Positions 1 to 9,181 are shown, numbered from the stretch's first letter. The stretch is 64,000 nucleotides of DNA from Rhodobiaceae bacterium UBA7804 (GCA_002480495.1 DLCG01000002.1:7333-71332), one strand, 5' to 3'. Program-made: numbers and translations. Notes: a model not told the origin generated them from the sequence alone.

Positions 1-28
1 GATTTCCAAGACCGACGAGCAGGATCAT
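1..28 (-). CDS. pth: Peptidyl-tRNA hydrolase, N-terminal fragment (runs off left edge)
   Basis: Only the first nine codons lie in the window; read on the minus strand they give MILLVGLGN, the characteristic start of peptidyl-tRNA hydrolase, which releases peptides from prematurely dropped peptidyl-tRNAs. A strong Shine-Dalgarno (AAGGAGG) sits just upstream at 34-40. It follows rplY by 26 bases on the same strand, and rplY-pth is a very common bacterial gene pair. The call rests on nine residues plus context. Confidence 0.8.
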
Positions 29-54
29 CGCCGCCTCCTTTCAGGCAGCGAAGA

Positions 55-711
55 TCAGTCTTCCTTTTCCTCGGAAGACTCTTCCCCTTCGCCCTTCGCT
101 TCGGCTTTCTCTTCCGCCTTGGCTTCGTTGTCGGCAGAGACGACAGCGGCCGGCGCGGCGATGGTCGCGATGGTGAAGTCGCGATCCGTGATGGTCGGCG
201 TCACATTGCCGGGCAGCTTCACCGCGGAAATGTGGATCGAGTCGCCCATCTCGCAGCCCTTCAGGTCGATGTCGATCTGTTCGGGGATCGCATCGGCCGG
301 GCAGGAGAGTTCGATCTCGTGCCGCACGATGTTCAGCACACCGCCGCCCTTGATGCCGGGCGAGGCTTCGTGGTTGTGGAAGTGCACGGGCACGTCCACC
401 ACGATGGTGGCGTTCTTGCCGAGACGCAGGAAGTCGACATGGATGATGAAGTCGCGCACCGGCTCGAACTGCACGTCACGGGGAATGACGCGTTCCTTCT
501 TGCCGCCGATCTCGACATCGAGCACATGGCTCATGAAGGTGCCGGTCTGGTAAAGCGCGAAAACTTCCTTGTAGCTCACATGGATGAGCTCGGGGGTCTT
601 CTTCTCGCCGTAGATCACGGCGGGGACGCGGCCTTCGCGGCGGAGCGAACGGACAGCCCCCTTGCTGCCTTTTTCGCGCGCCTCGGCCTGGAGCGTCTGG
701 GTCTCGGCCAT
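55..711 (-). CDS. rplY: 50S ribosomal protein L25, long Ctc/TL5 form
   Basis: This 218-residue protein is the long form of ribosomal protein L25, which binds 5S rRNA in the large subunit. The N-terminal 5S-binding domain is seen in the RSLRREGRVPAVIYG stretch near residues 21-35. It is followed by the C-terminal TL5-type beta domain (about residues 100-185). The last 30 residues are a Glu/Ala/Lys-rich acidic tail typical of alphaproteobacterial homologues. The start is preceded by GGAGAATTACCT. It lies between prs and pth on the same strand, a conserved order. Confidence 0.96.
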   Translation of the reverse strand: MAETQTLQAEAREKGSKGAVRSLRREGRVPAVIYGEKKTPELIHVSYKEVFALYQTGTFMSHVLDVEIGGKKERVIPRDVQFEPVRDFIIHVDFLRLGKNATIVVDVPVHFHNHEASPGIKGGGVLNIVRHEIELSCPADAIPEQIDIDLKGCEMGDSIHISAVKLPGNVTPTITDRDFTIATIAAPAAVVSADNEAKAEEKAEAKGEGEESSEEKED

Positions 712-732
712 AGGTAATTCTCCAATGAAAAC

Positions 733-749
733 GGGGCCTTAGCGGCCCG
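733..749 (-). terminator. Stem-loop between prs and rplY
   Basis: Read on the minus strand, GGGCC-gctaa-GGCCC forms a short GC stem, followed a few bases later by TTTT and then the rplY ribosome-binding site. It could be a weak terminator/attenuator for read-through from prs, or simply leader structure. The U-run is short. Confidence 0.3.
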
Positions 750-863
750 CGTGCATAGCCCGCAAGTCTCCTCCAGGGGTGTGGAAGTGCGGGATCGCGC
801 GCCTTATAGCGCTCGCGGGCCAAAAACTCAACCGGATAAGGGAGTTAAGGAGGTGAGGCGGGA

Positions 864-1799
864 TCAGTCGAAAAGGCTCGAAACCGAGCGTTCTTCTGCC
901 GTCCGGCGCATGGCCTCGCCGATCAGCGGGGCGATCGAGACGACCCGGATATTGTGGCTCACGCGCACGGCTTCCGTCGCCTGGATCGAATCCGTGATGA
1001 CGAGTTCCTTGAGCTTCGAGGCGGAGACGCGGGCGACCGCGCCGCCCGAAAGAACACCATGTGTCACATAGGCCGAGACTTCGGTGGCGCCGGCATTGAG
1101 CAGTGCTTCCGCCGCGTTGCAGAGCGTGCCGGCGCTGTCGACGATGTCGTCCACGAGGATGCAGGAGCGGCCGGAGACGTCGCCGATGATGTTCATGACC
1201 TCGGACTCGCCCGCGCGTTCGCGGCGCTTGTCTACGATGGCGAGGTCCGCGCCGATGCGTTTCGCAATGGCACGCGCGCGCACCACGCCGCCCACGTCCG
1301 GCGAAACGACCATGACGCCGTTGCTCGTCTTGTAGTTCTGCTCGATATCGCGCGTGAGAACAGGCGCGGCGAAGAGGTTGTCGGTCGGAATATCGAAAAA
1401 GCCCTGGATCTGGCCCGCATGGAGATCGAGGGTGAGGACGCGGTCGGCACCTGCCGTCGTCACGAGATTGGCGACGAGCTTTGCGGAAATCGGCGTGCGG
1501 GCGGCGGGTTTGCGGTCCTGCCGCGCATAGCCGAAATAGGGGATCACGGCGGTTACGCGCCGCGCGGAAGCGCGCCGCAGCGCGTCCTGAATGATCAGGA
1601 GTTCCATCAGGTGGTCGTTCGCGGGATAGGAGGTCGACTGGATCACGAAGACGTCTTCGCCGCGGACGTTCTCCTGAATTTCCACGAAGACTTCCATGTC
1701 GGCGAAGCGGCGAACGACGGATTTCGTGAGGGGCAGGTTCAGATAGGCGGCTATGGCTTCGGCAAGCGCCCTGTTGGAATTGCCCGCTACGAGTTTCAT
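864..1799 (-). CDS. prs: Ribose-phosphate pyrophosphokinase (PRPP synthetase)
   Basis: This enzyme makes PRPP from ribose-5-phosphate and ATP, feeding nucleotide, histidine, tryptophan and NAD synthesis. With the start at 1799 (MKLVAGNSNRAL) it has 311 residues, the normal length. The open frame continues 46 codons upstream, but that extension is not conserved-looking. Class I signatures are present: the DLHAGQIQGFFDIPTDNL metal/ATP region and the PRPP-binding loop ILVDDIVDSAGT near residues 220-231. It is followed by rplY and pth on the same strand. Confidence 0.96.
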   Translation of the reverse strand: MKLVAGNSNRALAEAIAAYLNLPLTKSVVRRFADMEVFVEIQENVRGEDVFVIQSTSYPANDHLMELLIIQDALRRASARRVTAVIPYFGYARQDRKPAARTPISAKLVANLVTTAGADRVLTLDLHAGQIQGFFDIPTDNLFAAPVLTRDIEQNYKTSNGVMVVSPDVGGVVRARAIAKRIGADLAIVDKRRERAGESEVMNIIGDVSGRSCILVDDIVDSAGTLCNAAEALLNAGATEVSAYVTHGVLSGGAVARVSASKLKELVITDSIQATEAVRVSHNIRVVSIAPLIGEAMRRTAEERSVSSLFD

Positions 1800-1983
1800 T
1801 CCGTGACCCCTGCCTTCACACCCTGGACCCGCCGGAGGGCGAGAGACCATGCCCCAATTCTGGAAACGCCGCCCGGAGATGAAAGTCCGGTGACGGCGCG
1901 AGCGCGTTTTAACAAGGGGTCCACCCCCTGTAAACATGCAACTGGCCTGCTCGATATCCGCCGTTTTTCAGCCCGGGCGCCGC

Positions 1984-2931
1984 TCACGAGTTCGATGCCA
2001 CGGGGAAGGAGGGGCCCTGCAGCACGCCCATCACGCCCTCCGCCGCGGCCTCTCCCGCGGTTTCGGCCACATCTTCCCATTTGCCCGCAATGCGTGCCGG
2101 GTCGAGTGCATTGCGCTGCTCGACCTCGCCGAGCGGGCGGCCATCCTCCGACTTCACGATCCAGCGGAGCGTTACGTCGGTCAGGCCATCCGTCCGCGAG
2201 GCCGTCAGGACCTCTCCTTCTACGCGCCATGGACCGCCGGTGATCCAGGTCGCCGTCTTCATGCGTTGGTCAAGCGATGTCCTGAGCGCGCGAGAAAGAG
2301 CTTTCGCGCCATCGCCGGGGGCGGGTCCCACCGCGACATCGAAGCGCGGCGTCTCCCCCGGTTCCTGCGTTGCTTCGGTAGCGGCGATGCTGCCTGTCAC
2401 CAGAGGACCGGCTTCGTTCCGCGCCATGGTGGTCGAAGCGTTGAAAGTTCCGGCGTACCAGGCGGCTATCTTCCGAGCGGTCGCTGCGGCAAAGATTTTC
2501 AGGTCGTCCGTGCCGACCGAATCCCAGACATTTCCCGCTGTGCCCCGTTCGGGCAGCAATGTGTCGCTGACCACGCGCTCGAGGTGTTTTCCTGTTTCGT
2601 CGCTGATGTCGATGACGGCCACCACATAGGTGCCGTCCGGGCGTTCGCCCGCGCCCATCGCGCCCGTCACATTGAAGGAAAGAGCGGTGTTTCCGCCATT
2701 GGCGGAAAGGCTTGTCCGCAGTGTTTCTTCCGCCAGCATTTCGGAAAAGAGGTTTGCTTCCGTCGGCGGCACGCCGCGCAGGGCCGCAATCTCGACTTTC
2801 GGGCCGGGCTGGGACAAGGGCTGAAGGTTTTCCGGGGAGCGGGCTTCTTCTTGCCGGGACGGTTTGTCGGAGGCCGCATCGTCCACGCAGGCGGCAACCG
2901 CGAGAATGGCGATAGCGACGCCGACGCGCAT
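1984..2931 (-). CDS. Putative lipoprotein of unknown function
   Basis: From the start at 2931 the protein has 315 residues. It begins with a basic residue, a hydrophobic stretch and a lipobox-like LAVAAC, so Cys15 is the likely lipidated residue and the protein is probably membrane-anchored in the periplasm. The rest is soluble, Ala/Thr-rich and has no motif I recognise. The frame is open 21 codons further upstream (to 2994), but that start would bury the signal peptide. It is the distal member of the lgt-midA-pgeF group, before prs. Hypothetical lipoproteins at this position are common in alphaproteobacteria. Confidence 0.75.
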   Translation of the reverse strand: MRVGVAIAILAVAACVDDAASDKPSRQEEARSPENLQPLSQPGPKVEIAALRGVPPTEANLFSEMLAEETLRTSLSANGGNTALSFNVTGAMGAGERPDGTYVVAVIDISDETGKHLERVVSDTLLPERGTAGNVWDSVGTDDLKIFAAATARKIAAWYAGTFNASTTMARNEAGPLVTGSIAATEATQEPGETPRFDVAVGPAPGDGAKALSRALRTSLDQRMKTATWITGGPWRVEGEVLTASRTDGLTDVTLRWIVKSEDGRPLGEVEQRNALDPARIAGKWEDVAETAGEAAAEGVMGVLQGPSFPVASNS

Positions 2932-3076
2932 GCGCCGGATACCCGCCTTCTTCCAGTTGCTGATGGCTTCGCCGCTTGCCGCCCGCACTGCCAATCGTCC
3001 CGCTACAAGGGCCCCCGTGGCGCTTGATATATCGGCGTAGTCTAACGCGATTCGGGAAAATATCGGCGGGCGCTTC

Positions 3077-3844
3077 TCAGTCGCGGAGCATCAGGGCCGA
3101 AATCTGACGGCCGTAATCCTTTTCCTTGCGATGAGTCGTCCGCCGGAACGAAAAGAAGCGCTTCTGTTCCTGATAGGTGCAGCGGCCTATCTGCGCCACC
3201 GTACCAATATCGGACGCTTTCAGTTTCGCCTCCACATAACCGGGAAGGTCGAACATGAAATGACCGGCATTCGCCGAGGGGGAGAACCATTTCCCGTTCA
3301 AGCCGTCATCTCCCAGAAAGCGGTCATGGAACTCTGCGCCCACCTCGTAGGCATCCTTGGAAATACATGGGCCTATTGCTGCAACAATGCGGTTTCGTTC
3401 CGCGCCGAGAGCGGTCATCGCTTCGACAGTCGCCTCGAGAACGCCGCCGATCGCTCCCTTCCAGCCGGCATGGGCAGCGCCGATCACGTGCGCCTTTTCA
3501 TCGGCAAAGAGGACAGGGGCGCAGTCAGCCGTAAGGATGCCGAGGGCGATACCGGGTTTGTCCGTGACCATGGCGTCCGCCTGAGGCGCGGAATCCGGAG
3601 CCCAGGGTTCTGTCACGACAGCCACTTCCGGACTATGTATCTGGTACAAGGTGAGCAGTTTTTCGGGCTCGACACTTAGCTTGCCTGCAACGCGCACCCG
3701 GTTTTCCCGCACACATGCACCGTCGTCATCCGAGCCATAGCCGCAATTCAGCGAGGCATAGATTCCCTTCGATACTCCACCTTCGCGTGTGAAAAAGCCG
3801 TGGTGGACGTGGGAAAGAACCTCAAAGGGCTTCGCCTTCAACAT
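3077..3844 (-). CDS. pgeF: Peptidoglycan editing factor / laccase-domain purine nucleoside phosphorylase (YfiH family)
   Basis: A 255-residue YfiH/DUF152 protein. Family hallmarks are visible: HGFFTREGGVSKGIYASLNCGYGSDDD near the N-terminus, LTADCAPVLFAD, and IGAAHAGWKGAIGGVLEAT, which carry the Cys/His residues of the zinc site. Homologues have been reported both as purine nucleoside phosphorylases/adenosine deaminases and as editors of peptidoglycan precursors. ATG at 3844 has a good AAGGA upstream. A TTG at 3859 that overlaps the midA stop is the alternative. It follows midA and lgt as an operon. Confidence 0.9.
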   Translation of the reverse strand: MLKAKPFEVLSHVHHGFFTREGGVSKGIYASLNCGYGSDDDGACVRENRVRVAGKLSVEPEKLLTLYQIHSPEVAVVTEPWAPDSAPQADAMVTDKPGIALGILTADCAPVLFADEKAHVIGAAHAGWKGAIGGVLEATVEAMTALGAERNRIVAAIGPCISKDAYEVGAEFHDRFLGDDGLNGKWFSPSANAGHFMFDLPGYVEAKLKASDIGTVAQIGRCTYQEQKRFFSFRRTTHRKEKDYGRQISALMLRD

Positions 3845-3855
3845 GACAATTTCCT

Positions 3856-4932
3856 TCAAGCGAAACCGGCGGGCAGCGCGCTGCCTCGCGGGGTGATCCC
3901 CAGCACCTTGAAAAGGCTGCCCATCTCGTCCCGTCCGGTCAACCTCTGCAATGCGGTCTCGATGTCGTGCCTCTGCGAGGCGGTCGCATTTCGGGAGAGT
4001 GCTTCCGCTCGTCCGTCTATACCAAGTGCTGTCAAAAAGGCGCCCTGTTCAACGGGGCCATGCGCTTGCGCGTTCCCGCCACGGACCGCTTTCACCAGCA
4101 TTTCGAAATCGACATGGGCGGTGATGTCGGCCATTCCAGGCTCCGCGAAGGGATCGGCGTATGCGTGGTTTTTCATGGCCTGAAGTGTATCGCCCGGCGC
4201 GCTTTTCGCGTGGCCGTAATCGATGACGAGGGCGGCTCCGCCTTCGGCCGCGATGTGTGCGGCCATTTCCTCCGCGATAGAGGTGCTCGCCGGAGAAATT
4301 TCGGCGATCTCGCCCTCGGCTGCATTCTTCATTGCGGGTGGCAGGGCGGCATCGTTCGCGAGAGGGACGGGAGCGAGAACGGGTATGAGACGTTCTCCTT
4401 CAAGCGCCACATATCGTTCGCACCAGCCGCGATCCGTGCGCTGATACTGAGTGACGGGCAGCGCGTCGAAAAATTCATTCGCGACGAGAAACAGGGGCAG
4501 ACGAGGCAGCGTATCGATCCGCTCGTGCCAGGTTGCATCCGGCACCCGGACTTTCTGCATCTCTCGCAAGACCGGGCTTGTCTCGATGAAGTGAACTTCC
4601 GACGCCTCGCTCATGCCGGGTACGCTTCGTATCGCGCGCAGGATGTCGGTCATGAGGGTGCCGCGTCCCGGGCCGAGTTCTGCGAGCGCAAAATGCCGTG
4701 GCGCGCCTTGCTGTAACCATTGGTCCGCAAGCCAGAGACCCAGCATTTCACCGAACATCTGGCTGATCTCAGGCGCCGTGGTGAAGTCTCCTTTCGCGCC
4801 GAGCGGGTCGCGCGTCATGTAGTAGCCGTATCGGGGGTGGCCGAGTGCGAGCGCCATGTAGTGAGAGAGCGGGATCGGCCCCGTCTCCTGGATCAGGCGG
4901 GCGATGTGCCGCGCGAGGGCGTTTTCCGTCAT
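3856..4932 (-). CDS. MidA/NDUFAF7-family SAM-dependent methyltransferase
   Basis: A 358-residue DUF185 protein. The N-terminus shows IPLSHYMALALGHPRYGYYMTRDPLGAKGDFTTAPEISQMFGEMLGLWL, the diagnostic MidA motif, followed by the SAM-binding ELGPGRGTLM. In eukaryotes the homologue methylates an arginine of a complex I subunit; the bacterial substrate is not certain. Its ATG overlaps the lgt stop codon (ATGA), indicating translational coupling, and pgeF follows immediately. Confidence 0.92.
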   Translation of the reverse strand: MTENALARHIARLIQETGPIPLSHYMALALGHPRYGYYMTRDPLGAKGDFTTAPEISQMFGEMLGLWLADQWLQQGAPRHFALAELGPGRGTLMTDILRAIRSVPGMSEASEVHFIETSPVLREMQKVRVPDATWHERIDTLPRLPLFLVANEFFDALPVTQYQRTDRGWCERYVALEGERLIPVLAPVPLANDAALPPAMKNAAEGEIAEISPASTSIAEEMAAHIAAEGGAALVIDYGHAKSAPGDTLQAMKNHAYADPFAEPGMADITAHVDFEMLVKAVRGGNAQAHGPVEQGAFLTALGIDGRAEALSRNATASQRHDIETALQRLTGRDEMGSLFKVLGITPRGSALPAGFA

Positions 4933-5759
4933 TTCCGCTTGGAGGCCGGTGCCGTTTCAGGCGTTCGCGTCGCGAAGTGCCATGCGAGCGCGCCGCCTGC
5001 GAACACCATGGGAATGGAGAGCGCCATGCCCATGGTGAACCAACCGCCGAAGAGATAGCCGATTTGCTGATCGGGTTCTCGGAAGAACTCCACAGCCGTC
5101 CTGGCGAAACCATATCCGGCGATGAAGGCAGACATGACAATGCCTGGCTTCCTGAGTGCATTGAAACGATGCGTCAGCACACGCAGCACGATGAAAAGCA
5201 GGACGCCTTCAAGCGCGGCCTCGTATAGCTGGCTCGGGTGGCGCGGCAGGGGGCCGCCATTCGGGAAGACGATACCCCAGGGAGCATCCGTCACACGGCC
5301 CCAGAGTTCCGAATTTATGAAGTTTGCGAGGCGCCCAAAGAATATGCCGATCGGCACTGCCGCACTGACGAGGTCGAGCAGCGACAGCAGCGGGATATTG
5401 CGCGCCCGCGAAAAGAGCAACATGGCGATGAGTACGCCGAAGGCGCCGCCATGGAAGCTCATGCCGCCCTGCCAGACATACAGGATCTCGAGCGGGTGCG
5501 AGATGAAGTAGGCTGGGTTGTAGACGAGGACGTAGCCGAGGCGTCCGCCGAGGATGACGCCGAGAGCCGCCCATAGCAGCATGTCGTCGGCGTCCGTGCG
5601 TGTGACCGGCGATGGACCGCTCCACAGGCGCGGCGTTTCGGCGAGTGCAATGATGTAGCGCCAGCCGAGAATGAGCCCGGCGATATAGGCGAGCGCGTAC
5701 CAGCGGATCGCGAATGGACCGATCTCGATCAATACGGGGTCGATGTCGGGAAAAGGCAT
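4929..5759 (-). CDS. lgt: Prolipoprotein diacylglyceryl transferase
   Basis: This inner-membrane enzyme transfers diacylglycerol from phosphatidylglycerol to the lipobox cysteine of prolipoproteins. The 276-residue protein has the expected seven or so membrane helices. It also carries the Lgt signature around GRLANFINSELWGRVTDAPWG (residues 140-160) and the HGG motif in GGMSFHGGAFG. It heads the minus-strand group lgt-midA-pgeF-lipoprotein, with an ATGA overlap to midA. Confidence 0.97.
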   Translation of the reverse strand: MPFPDIDPVLIEIGPFAIRWYALAYIAGLILGWRYIIALAETPRLWSGPSPVTRTDADDMLLWAALGVILGGRLGYVLVYNPAYFISHPLEILYVWQGGMSFHGGAFGVLIAMLLFSRARNIPLLSLLDLVSAAVPIGIFFGRLANFINSELWGRVTDAPWGIVFPNGGPLPRHPSQLYEAALEGVLLFIVLRVLTHRFNALRKPGIVMSAFIAGYGFARTAVEFFREPDQQIGYLFGGWFTMGMALSIPMVFAGGALAWHFATRTPETAPASKRK

Positions 5760-5885
5760 GTGGCTCCGGCTCGGGCTTCGGCGCGGACGTCGCGCGGTCG
5801 ATGCCGCGCTAGTTTCGCCGCCCCGGGCCTCAAGTCAAGAAATGCCGCTTCGTCGCTCCGCAGTGAGGTTCTGCGTCCCGGAGGC

Positions 5886-7151
5886 TCAGTTGCGTTTCGG
5901 AATGATGACCTTCATCGATTCATATCCGCGAACGAAGGTCGAATAGGTCCTCTTCGGCTCGCTGATGACGATGATTTCGGGGAAACGCTTCAGAATTTCT
6001 TCCCAGATAATCGTCAACTGCAGCTCGGCGAGGCGGTTGCCGACGCAGCGGTGGATGCCGAAACCGAAGGAGATATGCTGACGCGGTCTTTCACGGTCGA
6101 TGATGTAATCGTTCGGATTTTCGATGACCTCCTCGTCGCGGTTGCCCGAGAGGTACCACATGACGACCTTGTCGCCTTCGCGGATCTTCTTGCCCTGAAA
6201 GTCGATGTCCTGGGTGGCCGTGCGGCGCATATGAGCGAGCGGTGTCTGCCAGCGGATCGTTTCCGACACCATGGAGGGAACAAGCGCCGAGTTGGCGCGC
6301 AGTTTGTCGTACTGATCGGGATGCCGGTTGAGCGCCAATATGGAACCCGAAATCGTGTTGCGCGTCGTATCGTTTCCACCCACGGTCAGGAGCACGACAT
6401 TGCCGAAATATTCGCGCGGCTCCATGTTTCGCGTTTCCGGATGGTGCGCGAGCATGGAAATGAGGTCCGGCATCGGTTCGACATTCACCTTCTCGTTCCA
6501 GAGATTGGTGAAATAGGCCGAATACTCGGTGAAGATCGCAAGCTTGTCCTCAAGTGTCTCGACAAGACCGCCCGGCATGGGGATTGCCGTGACAACATCC
6601 GACCAGTAGGTGATCTTCCGCCTGTCTTCCTGAGGCGCTCCGAACAATGTCGCAAGCGTCATGGCGGTGAGTTCCTTGGAGACGAGGTCGACCCAGTCGA
6701 ATTCCTCGCCTATGGGGAGTCCGTCGAGAATGCCTGCTGCCCGCTCGCGAATCTGCGGAGCCATCTGCGCCAGCGCGGAGGGGGCCACCGCCGGGCTTAC
6801 CGCCTTGCGCTGAACGTCGTGCCGCGGCGGGTCCATGGCGATGAACATGGGAAGCGGCTCGATGTTCTGCTGTCCGCCTCCAATCGTTATGCCGCCCTTC
6901 GTGTAGTCCGACGAAAAGACATGATGGTTCGTATCGACCGCCATGATGTCGTTGTATTTGGTGATCGACCAATAGGGGCCGTATTCGCTTTCGGGCGAGT
7001 AGTGCACCGGATCCTCGCGGCGCAGGCGCTCGAAATAGGGAAGCACCGTGTCGGTTTCGAAGAGCGCGGGCTGCGCCGGGTCGAGCTTTTCGAGAGGTTG
7101 GGCATAGGCCGCGTCGCGGGCGATGCTTGTGCTTGAAACCTGCTCGTTCAT
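5886..7151 (-). CDS. Cytochrome P450, CYP153-like (alkane/fatty-acid terminal hydroxylase type)
   Basis: From ATG 7151 (preceded by GGAGGAAAC) the protein has 421 residues. The P450 signatures are present: the oxygen-activating I-helix GGNDTT (258-263), the K-helix ETIR (297-300) and the heme loop FGFGIHRCVG with Cys369. Phrases such as FIAMDPPRHDVQRK and the C-terminal ELQLTIIWEEILKRF...RTYSTFVRGY are those I associate with CYP153, soluble omega-hydroxylases of alkanes and related chains. CYP153 enzymes need a ferredoxin and a reductase, and neither is adjacent. It lies 92 bases downstream of a TetR regulator on the same strand. The P450 call is certain; the subfamily and substrate are inference. 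Confidence 0.93.
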   Translation of the reverse strand: MNEQVSSTSIARDAAYAQPLEKLDPAQPALFETDTVLPYFERLRREDPVHYSPESEYGPYWSITKYNDIMAVDTNHHVFSSDYTKGGITIGGGQQNIEPLPMFIAMDPPRHDVQRKAVSPAVAPSALAQMAPQIRERAAGILDGLPIGEEFDWVDLVSKELTAMTLATLFGAPQEDRRKITYWSDVVTAIPMPGGLVETLEDKLAIFTEYSAYFTNLWNEKVNVEPMPDLISMLAHHPETRNMEPREYFGNVVLLTVGGNDTTRNTISGSILALNRHPDQYDKLRANSALVPSMVSETIRWQTPLAHMRRTATQDIDFQGKKIREGDKVVMWYLSGNRDEEVIENPNDYIIDRERPRQHISFGFGIHRCVGNRLAELQLTIIWEEILKRFPEIIVISEPKRTYSTFVRGYESMKVIIPKRN

Positions 7152-7201
7152 ATCCGTTTCCTCCGGCGCATTGTCCTTTTGGGCCGGTATCAGAACTTTT
7201 C

Positions 7202-7212
7202 GAACATTGTTC
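7202..7212. promoter_or_regulatory. Candidate operator upstream of the P450 gene
   Basis: A perfect 11-bp palindrome, GAACA-T-TGTTC, with a further GAAC at 7193-7196, lies in the 92-base gap between the TetR gene and the P450. It is a plausible regulator site for the P450, but nothing in the sequence links it to a specific protein. Confidence 0.3.
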
Positions 7213-7243
7213 CACAATCCCTGAAATTCGGACGAAGACGGCT

Positions 7244-8011
7244 CTATCCGGAGCGGTCGATCAGATAGGCGGCGCCTGAGAGCAGTTTCTCGACGAATTC
7301 CGGCGGGATGTTTCCCGAAGGGTAGGAGGAGATGATCGAGGCTATGCCTCGGCCCATGGCCCAGATCGCATGCGCGGCGTTTTCCTGGTGCTCCGGCGGA
7401 ATACGGGCATCTTCCGCTACAGCGGCCCGGTAGGCCTGAAGGGTGAGCAGCTCGGCTTCCCGGAGGCTTTCATGCCGGGCCATCAGATGCTCATCGAACA
7501 TAAGGGAGAGAAGCGCTGGCTTCGTCAGGACGAAGTTGAAGAAGGCAAAGGCGCTTGCCCGCATGGGGGGAGCATATTCCGGTATGGTGCGGAAATGGGC
7601 GATGTCTTCCCTGAGCTCGTGGAATCCGGCGATCGCGAGCTGAAGCAGCAGTTCTTCCTTGTTCGCGAAGTAGTGATAGATCGAGGCAAGGCCGATCCCG
7701 GCATTGTCTGCGATCGCGCGCAGGCTCAAATCCTCGGTACCCCTCTCGGAGAGTATCTGCATCGCCGCAGAAAGGGTTTTTGCGCGGACACCTTCGACCT
7801 CCCGCGGCGCCCGCATCAGAGTGGACCTTCCCGCGTCCTTCCCGGCGAAAGGGGGCTTGCCGGCGGCGACCGCCAGCAGAGCTTCGCGAATGCCGGCGGA
7901 CCGTTCCGATTTTTCCGGTTTCTTTTCCATGGCGCCGCTGTCCGCTTCGGTTGGGGGCGAGCGGATCACCTCTATGCTTCCAGCCTGTTTCCAGTTTTTA
8001 AGTTCTATCAT
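7244..8011 (-). CDS. TetR/AcrR-family transcriptional regulator
   Basis: The TetR helix-turn-helix is clear: ILSERGTEDLSLRAIADNAGIGLASIYHYFANKEELLLQL, followed by a helical ligand-binding domain of about 130 residues. The reading frame is open far upstream, to 8296. I placed the start at ATG 8011 (255 aa); ATG 7930 (228 aa) is equally possible because neither has a clear Shine-Dalgarno. It precedes the P450 gene on the same strand and is the natural candidate for its regulator. Its far upstream frame overlaps the divergent ubiK-like gene, which argues against the longest start. Confidence 0.85.
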   Translation of the reverse strand: MIELKNWKQAGSIEVIRSPPTEADSGAMEKKPEKSERSAGIREALLAVAAGKPPFAGKDAGRSTLMRAPREVEGVRAKTLSAAMQILSERGTEDLSLRAIADNAGIGLASIYHYFANKEELLLQLAIAGFHELREDIAHFRTIPEYAPPMRASAFAFFNFVLTKPALLSLMFDEHLMARHESLREAELLTLQAYRAAVAEDARIPPEHQENAAHAIWAMGRGIASIISSYPSGNIPPEFVEKLLSGAAYLIDRSG

Positions 8012-8113
8012 GCGGCGATACGAGGCCAATTGGACATGCGGCTTCATGCCGGGTTCGCTTTTCGGGGTGAAGCCGCTATCTTCCCTTCCAGAGCCGCAAG
8101 CGGAGTTTTCCCG

Positions 8114-8452
8114 ATGACCCAGACCCAGAACCGCATATTTGACGAACTTGGACGTCTCTTCACGAATGCCGCAGGCGCGGCCCAGGGTGTTCGTCAGGAA
8201 ATCGAGACGGTGCTGCGCGGTCAGGCGGAAAGACTTGTCGCCGACATGGACCTCGTCACGCGCGAGGAATTCGAGGCGGTGCGTGCCATGGCGCAACTTG
8301 CCCGGGAAGAGAACGAAGCGCTGAAGGCCCGTATCGAGGCGCTGGAAACGGCGGCGGCTCCGAAGGCCCGGAAGGCGCCGAAGAAGGCAGCGTCGGTAGA
8401 TGACGACCCAACCGCGCCCGGTCCCGAAGGTGATACCTCACCGCTTGGGTGA
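8114..8452 (+). CDS. UbiK-like accessory factor (BMFP/YqiC family)
   Basis: A 112-residue protein starting MTQTQNRIFDELGRLFTNAAG, the typical BMFP/YqiC pattern. An amphipathic N-terminal half is followed by a coiled coil (about residues 50-80) and a Lys/Ala/Pro-rich low-complexity tail. UbiK proteins assist aerobic ubiquinone biosynthesis and may bind membrane lipids. ATG 8114 has GGAG upstream. It is divergent from the TetR/P450 pair and 182 bases from the next plus-strand gene. Confidence 0.85.
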   Translation: MTQTQNRIFDELGRLFTNAAGAAQGVRQEIETVLRGQAERLVADMDLVTREEFEAVRAMAQLAREENEALKARIEALETAAAPKARKAPKKAASVDDDPTAPGPEGDTSPLG

Positions 8453-8634
8453 AGCACTTCTTTCCACAGATTCCCTATCGTTTTCCACGCCCCCTCGATC
8501 CCGAAGGGTTGCGCCGACTCAAAGCATCAGGCACGCTTGTATGGTGTTTCAGGGACGGGTAGCCCACAAGATATAGGCCGGCAGGCGGGTTGGTACAGGT
8601 CTGCCGCCAAGGGAAGCCCGAGCGGGGGTAAGGA

Positions 8635-9138
8635 ATGTCAGGCTCTGTCGCCGAGGCCGAGGATTTCGACGGCAATCCCCTCGATCTGCTCGAACAAGTC
8701 GCCCAGATACGTGACTGGTTTTTCGAGCGGAGCCATGAGGACGAGCTGAATATCTGCGTTGCAGGCGAGTGGCGGGACTACCAGCTTTCGCTTAACTGGC
8801 GAAACGACATTTCCGGACTTCATGTCGCTTGTACGCTCGACCTGCGCGTTCCGCCTGAAAAGCGCCCGGTGGTGCGCCATCTGCTGACCCTCATCAACGA
8901 GCAGCTCTGGTCGGGTCATTTCGACATCTGGTCGGACGATGGCGTCGTACTCTATCGAAACAGTCTGCTGCTCTGCGGCGGCGCTGCAGCGACACCGGAG
9001 CAGTGCGAGGCGCTGCTGAGGCTCGCGGTAGAGGCGTGCGAGCGGTATTATCCGGCTCTGCAATTCGTCATGTGGGCAGGCAAGACGGCCGAGGAGGCCA
9101 TCACTGCCGCCATGTTCGAGACGCAGGGCTGCGCCTGA
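8635..9138 (+). CDS. YbjN domain-containing protein
   Basis: A 167-residue acidic protein matching the YbjN (type III secretion chaperone-like) fold. It includes the WRDYQLSLNWRNDISGLHVACTLDLRVP core and the long C-terminal helices around LLRLAVEACERYYPALQFVMWAGKTAEEAI. Alphaproteobacterial homologues regularly precede proC, as here (43 bases apart). Its molecular function is not known. The start has AAGGA four bases upstream. Confidence 0.85.
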   Translation: MSGSVAEAEDFDGNPLDLLEQVAQIRDWFFERSHEDELNICVAGEWRDYQLSLNWRNDISGLHVACTLDLRVPPEKRPVVRHLLTLINEQLWSGHFDIWSDDGVVLYRNSLLLCGGAAATPEQCEALLRLAVEACERYYPALQFVMWAGKTAEEAITAAMFETQGCA

Positions 9139-9181
9139 TCTGGCGCGCATCTCACGGTTTCCGCAAGCGACGGTTTCAAAC

